A DNA stretch of 24,449 bases. It comes from Desulfobulbus sp. GTDB lineage: Bacteria; Desulfobacterota; Desulfobulbia; Desulfobulbales; Desulfobulbaceae. The stretch lies in the NCBI GenBank assembly GCA_017998195.1, contig JAGODN010000003.1, forward strand, positions 1 through 24,449, written 5' to 3'. Both the position numbers and the translations under genes were made by a program. Positions within the stretch are counted from its first letter, which is position 1, and each line of letters starts with the position of its first letter. This document shows, one piece after another, positions 7,012 through 14,315 of this stretch. Below the pieces are notes generated by a model. The model was given only the letters and a program-made list of their open reading frames with translations. It searched no databases and was not told the DNA's origin.

Positions 7012-7450
7012 CAGGGTGCCATCGGGCCCATCCGACACCGAGAACGGGCCCGACCTGGTCCGCAGCGTCATGATCTTCAGCTGGCTGTTGACCCTCGCCC
7101 TGACGGCGGTCGGCTGGTACGTGTACGGCGGGGTCTTTGCCCGGTCCGTGCTGGCGGGCAGTTGTTTGGTCAACGGCAGTTTCCTGCTGCTGCGCTACGA
7201 TGCCCGCCGGTTGACCCGACGCATAAGCAGCGCGGGCGAACAGCAGGACGCGGTCAGCCGGGCGGAAACCGTCCGGTTCTTCATTCATTTTTTCGCCAGG
7301 CTGGTTGTGCTGGGCCTGCTGCTGTTTGTTCTGGCCTCGAAGATGACCATCGATGTGATCGGTCTGACATTGGGGCTCGCCACGGTCATGTGCAGTATCG
7401 TCATCATCGGCTTGATCAGGAAGACAAGCCGGCTGCCGAGCAAAGTCTGA
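7004..7450 (+). CDS. atpI: ATP synthase subunit I (AtpI-like)
   Basis: A 148-aa membrane protein with four predicted helices: about residues 20-43 (VMIFSWLLTLALTAVGWYV), 45-64, 93-112 (FFARLVVLGLLLFVLA) and 114-138. A charged loop, RYDARRLTRRISSAGEQQD, lies in the middle. The size, topology and place directly before atpB fit the ATP synthase I-chain family (PF03899), thought to help c-ring assembly. Sequence identity in this family is low, so the call rests heavily on position. It overlaps the upstream small protein by 8 bases and ends 14 bases before atpB. Confidence 0.75.
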   Translation: MTDRVPSGPSDTENGPDLVRSVMIFSWLLTLALTAVGWYVYGGVFARSVLAGSCLVNGSFLLLRYDARRLTRRISSAGEQQDAVSRAETVRFFIHFFARLVVLGLLLFVLASKMTIDVIGLTLGLATVMCSIVIIGLIRKTSRLPSKV

Positions 7451-7464
7451 GGAGAAGGTAGGTC

Positions 7465-8187
7465 ATGGAACATCCGATATTGTTTATTTCGTTGATTCTG
7501 CAAGGTCTGGGCCTGCCGGTGCCGCATACGCCCATCGGTCACACCCTCCTGGAAAAACTTTGCGCGCCGTACATGACCTATACCTGGATGGTCATGATCT
7601 TCCTCATCATCGTGCCCAAACTGACCATGGGCAAGTTGGAGATGAACCCGGGCAGCGGCCAGAATTTCTGGGAAGTGATGATCGGCGGCCTGATGGATTT
7701 CTTCACCGAAAACCTGGGGGAAAAGGGCGCGAAAATGCTCTTCCCGATGATGGCCACCTTCTTCTTCTACATCATCATCGCCAACATGATCGGGCTGATC
7801 CCGGGTTTCATGTCGCCCACCTCGAGCCTCAACATCACCCTGGCCATGACCCTGATCGTCTGGGTGACGCATCATGTGCTCGGGTTCAGGTATCATGGCC
7901 TGAAGTACTACAAGCATTTCATGGGGCCGAGCAAGGCGCTGGCGCCATTCATGTTCCTGCTAGAGCTGATCAGTAACTTCGCCCGCATGATCTCGCTCTC
8001 CATGCGTCTTTTCGGCAACATCCTCGCCAAGGAGGTTCTGCTGGGCGTCCTCTTCATGCTCGCCGGCGCCTTTTTCGCGCCCCTGCCGATCCTCTGCCTC
8101 GGCGTATTGGTGTCGGTGATCCAGGCGGTGGTTTTCGTCCTGCTCAGCCTGCTGTACTGTGCCGGGGCCATGGAACACGCCCACTAA
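7465..8187 (+). CDS. atpB: F0F1 ATP synthase subunit a
   Basis: A 240-aa integral membrane protein, the stator half of the ion channel. The conserved helix SNFARMISLSMRLFGNILAKE lies at about residues 170-190, with the essential Arg181 that faces the c-ring carboxylate. FYIIIANMIGLIPGF is the other well-conserved block. About five to six hydrophobic helices can be seen. The SD region GGAGAAGG precedes the ATG at 7465. The cluster holds only I-type, a and c subunits; atpF, H, A, G, D and C must be elsewhere. Such a split is known in Desulfobacterota and some other phyla. Confidence 0.95.
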   Translation: MEHPILFISLILQGLGLPVPHTPIGHTLLEKLCAPYMTYTWMVMIFLIIVPKLTMGKLEMNPGSGQNFWEVMIGGLMDFFTENLGEKGAKMLFPMMATFFFYIIIANMIGLIPGFMSPTSSLNITLAMTLIVWVTHHVLGFRYHGLKYYKHFMGPSKALAPFMFLLELISNFARMISLSMRLFGNILAKEVLLGVLFMLAGAFFAPLPILCLGVLVSVIQAVVFVLLSLLYCAGAMEHAH

Positions 8188-8191
8188 GTCA

Positions 8192-8237
8192 ATTTTATGG
8201 TTCCGTTCATCGGAGAAGAAGGCCAACTTCATAAAAT
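8192..8237 (+). other. Intercistronic 8-bp inverted repeat upstream of atpE
   Basis: ATTTTATG (8192-8199) is perfectly complementary to CATAAAAT (8230-8237) across a 30-base loop, in the 73-base gap between atpB and atpE. The strong atpE SD follows at once. It could stabilise the mRNA or favour the high c-subunit output the enzyme needs. That role is inferred. Confidence 0.4.
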
Positions 8238-8260
8238 CTATTACACGGAGGAACACAACA

Positions 8261-8521
8261 ATGGACAAACTCACTCTCGGCCTGATCTGTATCGGCGCTG
8301 CCCTCAGCATCGGTCTGGCTGGATTCGGTGCCGGCATCGGCATGGGCAACGGTCTGCGTGGCGCCTGTGACGGCGTGGCCCGCAACCCGGAGGCCAAAGG
8401 CGCCATCACCACCACCATGATCCTTGGTATGGCTCTCTGCGAGTCCATCGCCATTTATGGTCTGGTCATCGCCTTCATCCTGCTCTACGCCAACCCCTTC
8501 AAGGCGGCGCTCGGTCTGTAA
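8261..8521 (+). CDS. atpE: F0F1 ATP synthase subunit c
   Basis: An 86-aa two-helix hairpin, normal for subunit c, which forms the rotating ring. Helix 1 has the Gly-rich packing motif GFGAGIGMGNG. The polar loop is RNPEAKG (about 41-47), a variant of the RQP loop. Helix 2 carries the ion-binding Glu61 in LCESIAIYGLVIAFILLYA. The Gln and Thr that coordinate sodium in Ilyobacter-type rings correspond here to Met28 and Ile63, which suggests proton rather than sodium coupling (inference). The start at 8261 has a strong GGAGGA 8 bases upstream, in keeping with high translation. It is last in the cluster, with a terminator 25 bases on. Confidence 0.95.
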   Translation: MDKLTLGLICIGAALSIGLAGFGAGIGMGNGLRGACDGVARNPEAKGAITTTMILGMALCESIAIYGLVIAFILLYANPFKAALGL

Positions 8522-8546
8522 GCCGAAACAGGCAAGGTTGTACCAA

Positions 8547-8577
8547 GGGCTGCGGCAGATGCCGCAGCCCTTTTTTT
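8547..8577 (+). terminator. Rho-independent terminator after atpE
   Basis: A perfect 10-bp GC-rich stem (GGGCTGCGGC, 8547-8556, with 8561-8570), a four-base loop and seven Ts (8571-8577). It ends the I-a-c cluster and separates it from rimO. Confidence 0.92.
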
Positions 8578-8589
8578 ATCCGATGACCA

Positions 8590-8782
8590 CCTCTTGCCCG
8601 GGAACGAGCCTTGAGCTTCTCTCCTGCCTGGTGGTGCCGCAAGGCAAGAGCACAGCGGGCCTTCATCAGTTGCCCCGGGCAACAGGCCAAGCCCTTGCAA
8701 GAGGGGTCACCGGAGCCGGAATCAACCCAGCGGTTGATGCCAGCATGGCGCACACCAGTCCTCGCCCGGAGCCGATGAGGAC
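8590..8782 (+). other. Non-coding stretch with several perfect stems between atpE and rimO
   Basis: No ORF with a ribosome binding site is evident on either strand. Stems seen: CTCTTGCC (8591-8598) with GGCAAGAG (8643-8650); GGCCT/AGGCC (8658-8662, 8684-8688) enclosing GTTGCC/GGCAAC (8669-8674, 8678-8683, loop CCG); ATCAACC/GGTTGAT (8721-8727, 8732-8738, loop CAGC); GTCCTC/GAGGAC (8758-8763, 8777-8782). CCTCTTGC (8590-8597) can instead pair with GCAAGAGG at 8697-8704, so two mutually exclusive folds exist. It could be the rimO leader or a small RNA. I checked by eye for RNase P, 4.5S, 6S and cobalamin-riboswitch signatures and did not find them. Confidence 0.35.
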
Positions 8783-8811
8783 GCAGTCCAATCCCTGCTG
8801 CAGGATAATGT

Positions 8812-10164
8812 ATGAAAACGATGTATCTGGTAAGTCTGGGTTGCCCCAAAAACCTGGTGGATTCGGAAGTGATGCTCGCCGCCCTGGAACAACACGGCTA
8901 CGCGGTGGTCGACGATCCCGAACAGGCCGACCTGCTGCTGGTGAACACCTGCGGTTTCATTCGTCCGGCGGTGGAGGAGGCCATCGATACCATCCTCGAC
9001 CTGGCCCGCTACAAGGCAGGCGCACCCGGAAAGCGGCTGGTGGCCACGGGCTGCATGGTGCAGCGGTACGGAGCCGAACTGGCCGCGGAACTGCCCGAGG
9101 TGGATCTTTTCGTTGGCCTGGATGATTTCCCGGAGATCGGCCGGCTCCTGCAGACCGCTGCTGCCGGGGGACGGGTTGTGACCCGCCCCGGTGCGGCCAG
9201 CTACCTGATGGACCGCACCGCGCCGAGGCGGGTCTCGACTCCGCCCCACCGCTCCTACCTGAAAATCACCGAAGGCTGCGACAACCGCTGCTCCTACTGC
9301 ATGATCCCGGCCATTCGCGGTCGATTGCGCAGTCGCCCCGTGGAGGACCTGGTGGCCGAAGCCCGGTCCCTCGAACGCTGCGGCGTCCGTGAACTGTCGC
9401 TCATCGCCCAGGATCTCACCGCCTATGGCAGGGATTTCGGTCGGCCTGACGCCCTGATGGATCTTCTCAAGAGCCTGCTCGACCAGACCGCCATCCCCTG
9501 GTTCAGGTTGCTCTATCTCTACCCGTCGACCGTGAGCGAGGCCTTACTGAAACTCATGGCCACCCGGTCGCGGATCCTGCCCTACCTGGACATCCCTTTC
9601 CAGCATGCGAGCGACCGGGTGCTGCACCGGATGAACCGCCATTATGGCCTGGCCACCCTGGACGAGTTGGTGGCGCGCATTCGCGGATTTTTGCCTGACT
9701 GCGCCATCCGGACGACCATGCTGGTCGGCTTCCCCGGTGAGACCGAGGCGGACGTGGAGCAACTGATCGAAGCCCTGCAACGCTGGCAGCTCGACCATGT
9801 GGGCGTGTTTCCCTATGAGGACGAGGAGGGCAGCGCCGCCTGCGAATTATCCGGCAAGATCGAAGAAGAGGAAAAGGTGGCTCGCTACCGACGGGTCATG
9901 GAGGCGCAGGCGGCCATCAGCCATAATCGGCTGGGCCGGTTCGTCGGCAGGACGGAACAGGTGCTGATCGAAGGGGTCAGCGGAGAAAGCGACCTGCTGC
10001 TGGAAGGGCGCACCCGCTTTCAGGCGCCGGATATTGACGGCTGTGTGCTGATTACCGCGGGCCAGGTGAATTCCGGCGACCTCGTGCCGGTGCGCATCAC
10101 CGAGGCGCATGTGTACGACCTTGTGGGGGAGGTGATCGACGGCGAAGACGGCTCCGCACCGTGA
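8812..10164 (+). CDS. rimO: Ribosomal protein uS12 methylthiotransferase RimO
   Basis: A 450-aa radical-SAM enzyme of normal length that adds a methylthio group to the conserved Asp of ribosomal protein uS12. The N-terminal UPF0004 domain starts MYLVSLGCPKNLVDSE and supplies the auxiliary-cluster Cys residues at about 11, 47 and 81. The radical-SAM motif CDNRCSYC has Cys156, 160 and 163. LPYLDIPFQHASDRVLHRMNR and MLVGFPGETEAD are typical of RimO. A C-terminal TRAM domain occupies roughly residues 378-440. The first Cys context, SLGCPKNLVDSE, distinguishes it from MiaB. The ATG at 8812 has AGGA six bases before it. It converges with the HU/IHF gene, with a 22-base gap. Confidence 0.95.
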   Translation: MKTMYLVSLGCPKNLVDSEVMLAALEQHGYAVVDDPEQADLLLVNTCGFIRPAVEEAIDTILDLARYKAGAPGKRLVATGCMVQRYGAELAAELPEVDLFVGLDDFPEIGRLLQTAAAGGRVVTRPGAASYLMDRTAPRRVSTPPHRSYLKITEGCDNRCSYCMIPAIRGRLRSRPVEDLVAEARSLERCGVRELSLIAQDLTAYGRDFGRPDALMDLLKSLLDQTAIPWFRLLYLYPSTVSEALLKLMATRSRILPYLDIPFQHASDRVLHRMNRHYGLATLDELVARIRGFLPDCAIRTTMLVGFPGETEADVEQLIEALQRWQLDHVGVFPYEDEEGSAACELSGKIEEEEKVARYRRVMEAQAAISHNRLGRFVGRTEQVLIEGVSGESDLLLEGRTRFQAPDIDGCVLITAGQVNSGDLVPVRITEAHVYDLVGEVIDGEDGSAP

Positions 10165-10186
10165 GTGCAGAGCGGTTGGCAGCGGG

Positions 10187-10474
10187 TCAGATGGCCTCCC
10201 CGCGGTTCACCTGTTCGCGAAGATCCTTGCCCACCTTGAAGAACGGCAGTTTTTTCGGTTTGACCTTGATTTTTTCCCCGGTTTTCGGGTTCCTGCCTGT
10301 ATACGACTGATATTCCTTGACAACAAAACTGCCGAAGCCGCGGATTTCGATGGACTCGCCCCGGGCCAGCGCATCGCTCATCGTTTCGATGATCGTGTTG
10401 GTTATCGATGCGGCCTCTCGGAGAGGAATGTTCATTGCTTCGGCGAGCGCTTCGATCAGTTCGGATTTATTCAT
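10187..10474 (-). CDS. HU/IHF-family DNA-bending protein, closest to IHF beta
   Basis: A 95-aa protein of the histone-like HU/IHF family, which binds and bends DNA as a dimer. The N-terminal helices start MNKSELIEALAEAMN. The beta arm carries the signature IEIRGFGSFVVK and the DNA-intercalating TGRNPKTGEKI, with the Pro at the arm tip. FFKVGKDLREQVN ends the fold. RGFGSF and the overall pattern resemble IHF beta more than HU, but in this phylum the two are hard to separate. The start at 10474 follows GGAGGAAAGAGAAG; the open frame continues upstream to 10522 without a ribosome binding site. It has its own promoter candidate. Confidence 0.92.
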   Translation of the reverse strand: MNKSELIEALAEAMNIPLREAASITNTIIETMSDALARGESIEIRGFGSFVVKEYQSYTGRNPKTGEKIKVKPKKLPFFKVGKDLREQVNRGEAI

Positions 10475-10594
10475 ACTTCTCTTTCCTCCAGCATGTTGTG
10501 GGGGAGTGGCAGAAAAACGCATGGTTACCGCCCGAAACCCGCCGCGGTTGGTGGCGCGAGTCGCTCGACGAAGCCATTCCGCATTATGGAAAAA

Positions 10595-10623
10595 ATTTAA
10601 GCAGGTATGTTTTTGATTGTAAA
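10595..10623 (-). promoter_or_regulatory. Candidate promoter for the HU/IHF gene
   Basis: On the minus strand TTTACA (10618-10623), 17 bases, then TTAAAT (10595-10600) with a TGC extended -10. It overlaps the last codons of the upstream pseudouridine synthase gene and gives a leader of about 110 bases. Confidence 0.5.
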
Positions 10624-11340
10624 GGGAATTTTTCCGGAAAATATTTTTTTCAGGTCGTCGGTGGCGAGTATCCGGTATTTGCCGGGGGCCAGCCTGCCCA
10701 GCCGCAACTGACCGTAGGCCGTTCGTTTCAGGTGGATGACCCGATGGTTGATGGCCTGGAACATTTTGCGCACCTGCCGTTTCTTGCCCTCGTGGATGAC
10801 CACCTCCACCAGGGTGCGCTGGCCCCGACGGTCCAGGATGCGGATGTCAGCCGGCCGGGTGCGCTGTCCGTCGATCTCCACCCCCATCTCCAGGCGTCGC
10901 AGTTCCTCCCGTGTCGGCGAGCCCATGACCAGAGCCTCATAGGTCTTGTTCACCTCGTACCGGGGATGGAGGATGAAATTCCCCAGTTCCCCGTCGTTGG
11001 TCATGAGCAGGGCCCCTTCCGTGTCAAGGTCGAGCCGACCCACGGGAAAGAGACGCTGGGGGAAGTCGGCGACCAGGTCGGCCACCACCGGCCGTCCCTG
11101 CGGGTCGGCCAGGGTGGTCACGTACCCGGCCGGTTTATTGACGAGAACGTATATCTTCTGCTCGAAATCGATTGGCTGGCCGTTGCAGGCAACCAGGTCC
11201 CGCGCCGGGTCGATCTTCAGGCCCATGGTCTGCACCACCTGGCCGTTGACCGTGACCCGGCCGCTGCGGATCAGTTCCTCCGCTCCGCGGCGGGAGGCGA
11301 CGCCAGCCCTGGCAAGGATTTTCTGCAGTCGTTCGAGCAT
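10597..11340 (-). CDS. RsuA/RluB-family 23S/16S rRNA pseudouridine synthase
   Basis: A 247-aa enzyme. The N-terminal S4 RNA-binding domain covers about residues 2-50 (LQKILARAGVASRRGAEELI...RVTVNG). The catalytic domain has VLVNKPAGYVTT and the motif GRLDLDTEGALLMTNDG, with the catalytic Asp104 in GRLD. GKKRQVRKMFQAINHRV is the conserved C-terminal block. Length and motifs fit RluB, which modifies 23S rRNA helix 89, but RsuA and RluF share them. No clear SD precedes the ATG at 11340. The gene lies 63 bases after ubiD-like and runs in the same direction. Confidence 0.9.
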   Translation of the reverse strand: MLERLQKILARAGVASRRGAEELIRSGRVTVNGQVVQTMGLKIDPARDLVACNGQPIDFEQKIYVLVNKPAGYVTTLADPQGRPVVADLVADFPQRLFPVGRLDLDTEGALLMTNDGELGNFILHPRYEVNKTYEALVMGSPTREELRRLEMGVEIDGQRTRPADIRILDRRGQRTLVEVVIHEGKKRQVRKMFQAINHRVIHLKRTAYGQLRLGRLAPGKYRILATDDLKKIFSGKIPFTIKNIPA

Positions 11341-11403
11341 GTCGGTCCGTCGCGGGGGACGCGCTTGCAGGCGCAGTGGGTGGGAAACGACCAGACGGGC
11401 AGG

Positions 11404-13176
11404 TCAGCGGTAGCGTGCCGGCAGGATGCGGTCGATTCTGCCGTCCACCAGCTTTTTGGTTGCCGGGTCGACCTCGAGTACCTCCGTGTACCAGGGCTTC
11501 ATCCGGCAGTCGAAGACAATGGGCGGTTCCAGGCCGACATGGAAACGGTGCAGGGTTTGCCTGCGACCGTGGATGTCTGCGGCCGGTTCGAAGCGGGTGA
11601 AGAAGGTCCAGAGAAACTCCTGCAGGGAGGCGGTGGCCTCGGCAGAGGAATCGACCAGCAGTACCACCGGCCAGGTGGCCACGCCCGGATGGTTGGCAAG
11701 GCGGCCCGGCAGATCCGGCGCCGATTCGTAGGACGGTCCCTCGACCACCAGGGTACCCGGCAGGTAGGCCACCGGCCGCGCACATTCCTCCGGCAGTGAA
11801 CCGGTGAAGGTTTCCGGCAGGTCCCGATGCTTGGCCTGGCCCAGGCCGAGCATCATGGCCTTGGACCCCTTGTTGACCGAGGGACCGGTGTAATCAAGGG
11901 TATCCTGGGACACATTGGCGAACACGAACAGATCCCGGTCCCACTGGATGCGCTCGAGAATGTGCTGCCACAAGCGCGGGAAATGGGCCACGTCGATGCT
12001 GCCGTCGGTGATCAGCAGGAACTTGGTGAGTGACAGTTGGCCTTCGCCCAGGATGCGCAAGCCGGCGGCAAAGGCCTCGCGCGGGTAGCGATCGGTGACC
12101 CGGGCTGCGGCCAGGCAGTGGAACCCGGTCTCGCCGAAGGTTTTCAACTGGCACACCCCCTTCATGACCAGGGGGAACAGCGGCGATAGCAGGTCCTGAA
12201 GGAAATCGCCGATGAAATAATCCTCCTGCCTGGGCCGGCCCACCACCGTGGCGGGATAGATGGCGTCCTTGCGGTGGTAGAGGTGGGTGGTCTGGAAGAC
12301 CGGGTAATCGTGCTGCAGCGAGTTGTAGCCGTAATGGTCGCCAAAAGGGCCTTCGGGCCGGCGCAGGTGCGGCGGCACCACCCCCTTGACCGCGAACTCG
12401 GCCTCGGCCACGAGGCGATGACCGCCCCTGGGGTCATCGGCCAGAGCCAGTTTGCTGCCCATGAGCAGGGAGGCAAGCAGTAACTCCGGGATGTTCTCGG
12501 GCAGCGGGGCGATGGCGGCCAGCATCAGTGCGGGCGGACCACCGATGTAAAGGGTCAGGGGCAGGGGCTGGTTCGTCTGTTCGGCGGCCCAGTAATGGTA
12601 CCCGCCCCCCTTGTGGATCTGCCAGTGGATGCCGGTGGTGGTGTCGTCGAACCGCTGGACGCGGTACATGCCGAGATTGTGTCCCGAGCCGTCCGGGTGT
12701 TCGGTGTAGACCAGCGGCAGGGTGACGAAGGCGCCGCCGTCGGAGTGCCAGGAAGTGAGCATGGGCAGGGAACCGAGCCGCGCCGGTTGCTGGCAGCAGT
12801 CGAGCACGGGCGCCGTGCCGACCTGTTTGAGGCCGATGCGCATGCCCTCGGTGAAGAGCGAGCGGCGCCGCCACAGGCCGCCGAGGGTGGGCGGCAGGGC
12901 GTGTTCCACCAGGTCGACCAGGCCGCGGACAAAGTCCAGCGGCCGGCGGCCGAAGGCCATCTCCAGTCGCTGGTTGGTGCCGAACAGGTTGGTGACCACC
13001 GGGAAGGCCGAATCCTTGACCCGGGTGAACAGCAGGGCCGGACCGCCACGGGCGATCACCCGGCGGTGGATCTCGGCGATCTCCAGGTGGGGGTCCACCG
13101 GTTCGTCGATGGTCAGCAGTTGGTCGTTGCGACGGAGCAGTTCGAGATAGTCACGCAGGTTGACAAGTGCAGGCAT
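11404..13176 (-). CDS. UbiD-family prenylated-FMN decarboxylase (long class, resembles menaquinone-pathway decarboxylases)
   Basis: A 590-aa protein of the UbiD family, which decarboxylates aromatic or unsaturated acids with prenylated FMN. NLGMYRVQRFDD (about 167-178) supplies the Arg172 position, and EGPFGDHYGY (275-284) supplies the acidic residues that match the Arg-Glu-Glu/Asp triad of the family. ILGEGQLSLTKFLL and FFTRFEPAADI fit the longer (about 600 aa) class that includes MqnL-type menaquinone decarboxylases. From memory of those sequences I think menaquinone synthesis is the likeliest role, but the substrate cannot be read from sequence. The frame is open upstream to 13473; the ATG at 13176 is chosen because the protein fold begins there. 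Its SD is weak. No ubiX is in the window. Confidence 0.88.
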   Translation of the reverse strand: MPALVNLRDYLELLRRNDQLLTIDEPVDPHLEIAEIHRRVIARGGPALLFTRVKDSAFPVVTNLFGTNQRLEMAFGRRPLDFVRGLVDLVEHALPPTLGGLWRRRSLFTEGMRIGLKQVGTAPVLDCCQQPARLGSLPMLTSWHSDGGAFVTLPLVYTEHPDGSGHNLGMYRVQRFDDTTTGIHWQIHKGGGYHYWAAEQTNQPLPLTLYIGGPPALMLAAIAPLPENIPELLLASLLMGSKLALADDPRGGHRLVAEAEFAVKGVVPPHLRRPEGPFGDHYGYNSLQHDYPVFQTTHLYHRKDAIYPATVVGRPRQEDYFIGDFLQDLLSPLFPLVMKGVCQLKTFGETGFHCLAAARVTDRYPREAFAAGLRILGEGQLSLTKFLLITDGSIDVAHFPRLWQHILERIQWDRDLFVFANVSQDTLDYTGPSVNKGSKAMMLGLGQAKHRDLPETFTGSLPEECARPVAYLPGTLVVEGPSYESAPDLPGRLANHPGVATWPVVLLVDSSAEATASLQEFLWTFFTRFEPAADIHGRRQTLHRFHVGLEPPIVFDCRMKPWYTEVLEVDPATKKLVDGRIDRILPARYR

Positions 13177-13210
13177 GGGTGGGGTATCCGCCGAAGGCCG
13201 GGCCAACGGG

Positions 13211-13426
13211 TCAGTGATGGTGATGCTCCTCGCCGAGGAACAGGTTGTGGTATTCCTCGCCTGAGAGGTGGTTGCGCATGATCCCGGTGAGCAGGTCCAC
13301 CACCTGGTGGATCTCCTCCTCGCGCATGCGCGGCGCCAGGGTGCCGAGCAGGCGATCCTGGCTGAACAGCCTGAGGAAGGTGACGAGGGACTGTTCGTCC
13401 GTGTTGCGGTCCAGGCCGAAAAGCAT
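13211..13426 (-). CDS. Small uncharacterised protein with C-terminal His tail
   Basis: A 71-aa acidic, helical protein between yjbQ and the UbiD-family gene. No domain is recognised with confidence. The middle reads EEEIHQVVDLLTGIMRNHLS, followed by GEEYHNLFLGEEHHHH at the very end. The run of four His, with two Glu before it, suggests metal binding. GGAG lies six bases before the ATG at 13426, and the gaps to both neighbours are short (22 and 34 bases), so it is very likely a real gene in the operon. I have a vague memory of similar small proteins in Geobacter-like genomes near decarboxylase genes, but this is not checked. Confidence 0.7.
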   Translation of the reverse strand: MLFGLDRNTDEQSLVTFLRLFSQDRLLGTLAPRMREEEIHQVVDLLTGIMRNHLSGEEYHNLFLGEEHHHH

Positions 13427-13448
13427 GGTGTACTCCGAAAGGGTGGGA

Positions 13449-13850
13449 TCAGCCCGCGAGGACTCGCCACCACACCCTGCGGTTGCGCGGGCCGTCGTAT
13501 TCGCAGAGGAAAATGCGCTGCCAGGTGCCGAGCCGCAACCGGCCCCGGTGCACGAGGACGGTTGCGGAGGAACCGGTGAGCAGGGTCATGAGGTGGGCCG
13601 GCGAGTTGCCCTCGGCATGCCGGTAGGGGTAGTCGCGGGGAACGATGCGTTCGATGGCGCCGAGCAGGTCGCGCCGAACGTCCGGGTCGGCCCCTTCGTT
13701 GATGGTAATCCCGGCGGTGGTGTGCGGGTTGTACAGAACCAGGACGCCTTCCGTGACCCCCGTCGCCGCCACCTCCTGCTCCACCCGGGCGGTGAGATCG
13801 ATCATTTCATGTCGCCTGGTGGTGGCGACGGTGAACTCACCTGTCGGCAT
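13449..13850 (-). CDS. YjbQ/UPF0047 family protein (secondary thiamine-phosphate synthase type)
   Basis: A 133-aa single-domain protein of normal family length. HTTAGITINEGADPDVRRD (about 43-61), YRHAEGNSPAHLMTLLTGSS (about 76-95) and LGTWQRIFLCEYDGPRNR (about 107-124) are the three conserved blocks, with His and Asp/Glu residues that form a metal site in solved relatives. E. coli YjbQ has weak thiamine-phosphate synthase activity, but the true cellular role is not settled. I prefer the ATG at 13850; a GTG two codons upstream (13856) is possible. Neither has a strong SD. It follows the lipoprotein gene by 21 bases. Confidence 0.88.
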   Translation of the reverse strand: MPTGEFTVATTRRHEMIDLTARVEQEVAATGVTEGVLVLYNPHTTAGITINEGADPDVRRDLLGAIERIVPRDYPYRHAEGNSPAHLMTLLTGSSATVLVHRGRLRLGTWQRIFLCEYDGPRNRRVWWRVLAG

Positions 13851-13871
13851 GGTCACCCGAAATCGAACGGT

Positions 13872-14315
13872 TCAGGGCTGCTGCAATTCCCACTGGCCAT
13901 ACTCGTTGCGGCAGGCGGTGCTGTAGGTGCGCTCCGGCCGACCGTCGATGATCGCTTCGATTTCCGCCCGTCTGCACACCCGGCGGCTCGAAGGTTCCTG
14001 GTAGGCGGGCTGCGGCGTGACCGTGTACTGGTTGCCGGTGTCCGGGTTCACCCAGGAGGAGCGCTGGTTGGAAACGCCCCGCTCGTACATGTGGTCGAGC
14101 TGCTGACGGTCGTATTTGTCCATTTCGCTGCCGACGATGTAGCCGAGCATGGTGCCGACCGCGGCGCCGATGAGGGTGCCGCCGGTGTTGTGGCCGATCG
14201 CCTGGCCGATGAGGGCGCCGGCCGCAGCCCCGCCGACCGCGCCGGTCTGCGCCCTGTTGGCGCAGGAGGCGAGCAGCAAGAGGAACAAAAGGGCCAGGAC
14301 ACTGACATATTTCAT
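13872..14315 (-). CDS. Glycine-zipper lipoprotein (17-kDa surface antigen / Rick_17kDa-like)
   Basis: A 147-aa predicted lipoprotein. The signal segment is MKYVSVLALLFLLLLASC, with a lipobox LASC and acylated Cys18. A glycine zipper follows at about residues 25-62 (VGGAAAGALIGQAIGHNTGG and GAAVGTMLGYIVG), which can form two tightly packed membrane helices. A soluble C-terminal part contains CRRAEIEAIIDGRPERTYST and ends EYGQWELQQP. This matches the family of outer-membrane 17-kDa antigens; function is unknown. AAGGAGA precedes the ATG at 14315. The start overlaps the rmuC stop in an ATGA, so translation is coupled to rmuC. Confidence 0.8.
   Translation of the reverse strand: MKYVSVLALLFLLLLASCANRAQTGAVGGAAAGALIGQAIGHNTGGTLIGAAVGTMLGYIVGSEMDKYDRQQLDHMYERGVSNQRSSWVNPDTGNQYTVTPQPAYQEPSSRRVCRRAEIEAIIDGRPERTYSTACRNEYGQWELQQP

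Noticed and set aside
8578..8811. Resemblance of part of this region to RNase P, 6S or cobalamin-riboswitch RNA
   Set aside because: Short strings such as GGGAA and GCAAGAGC occur, but the ordered conserved blocks of these RNAs are missing.
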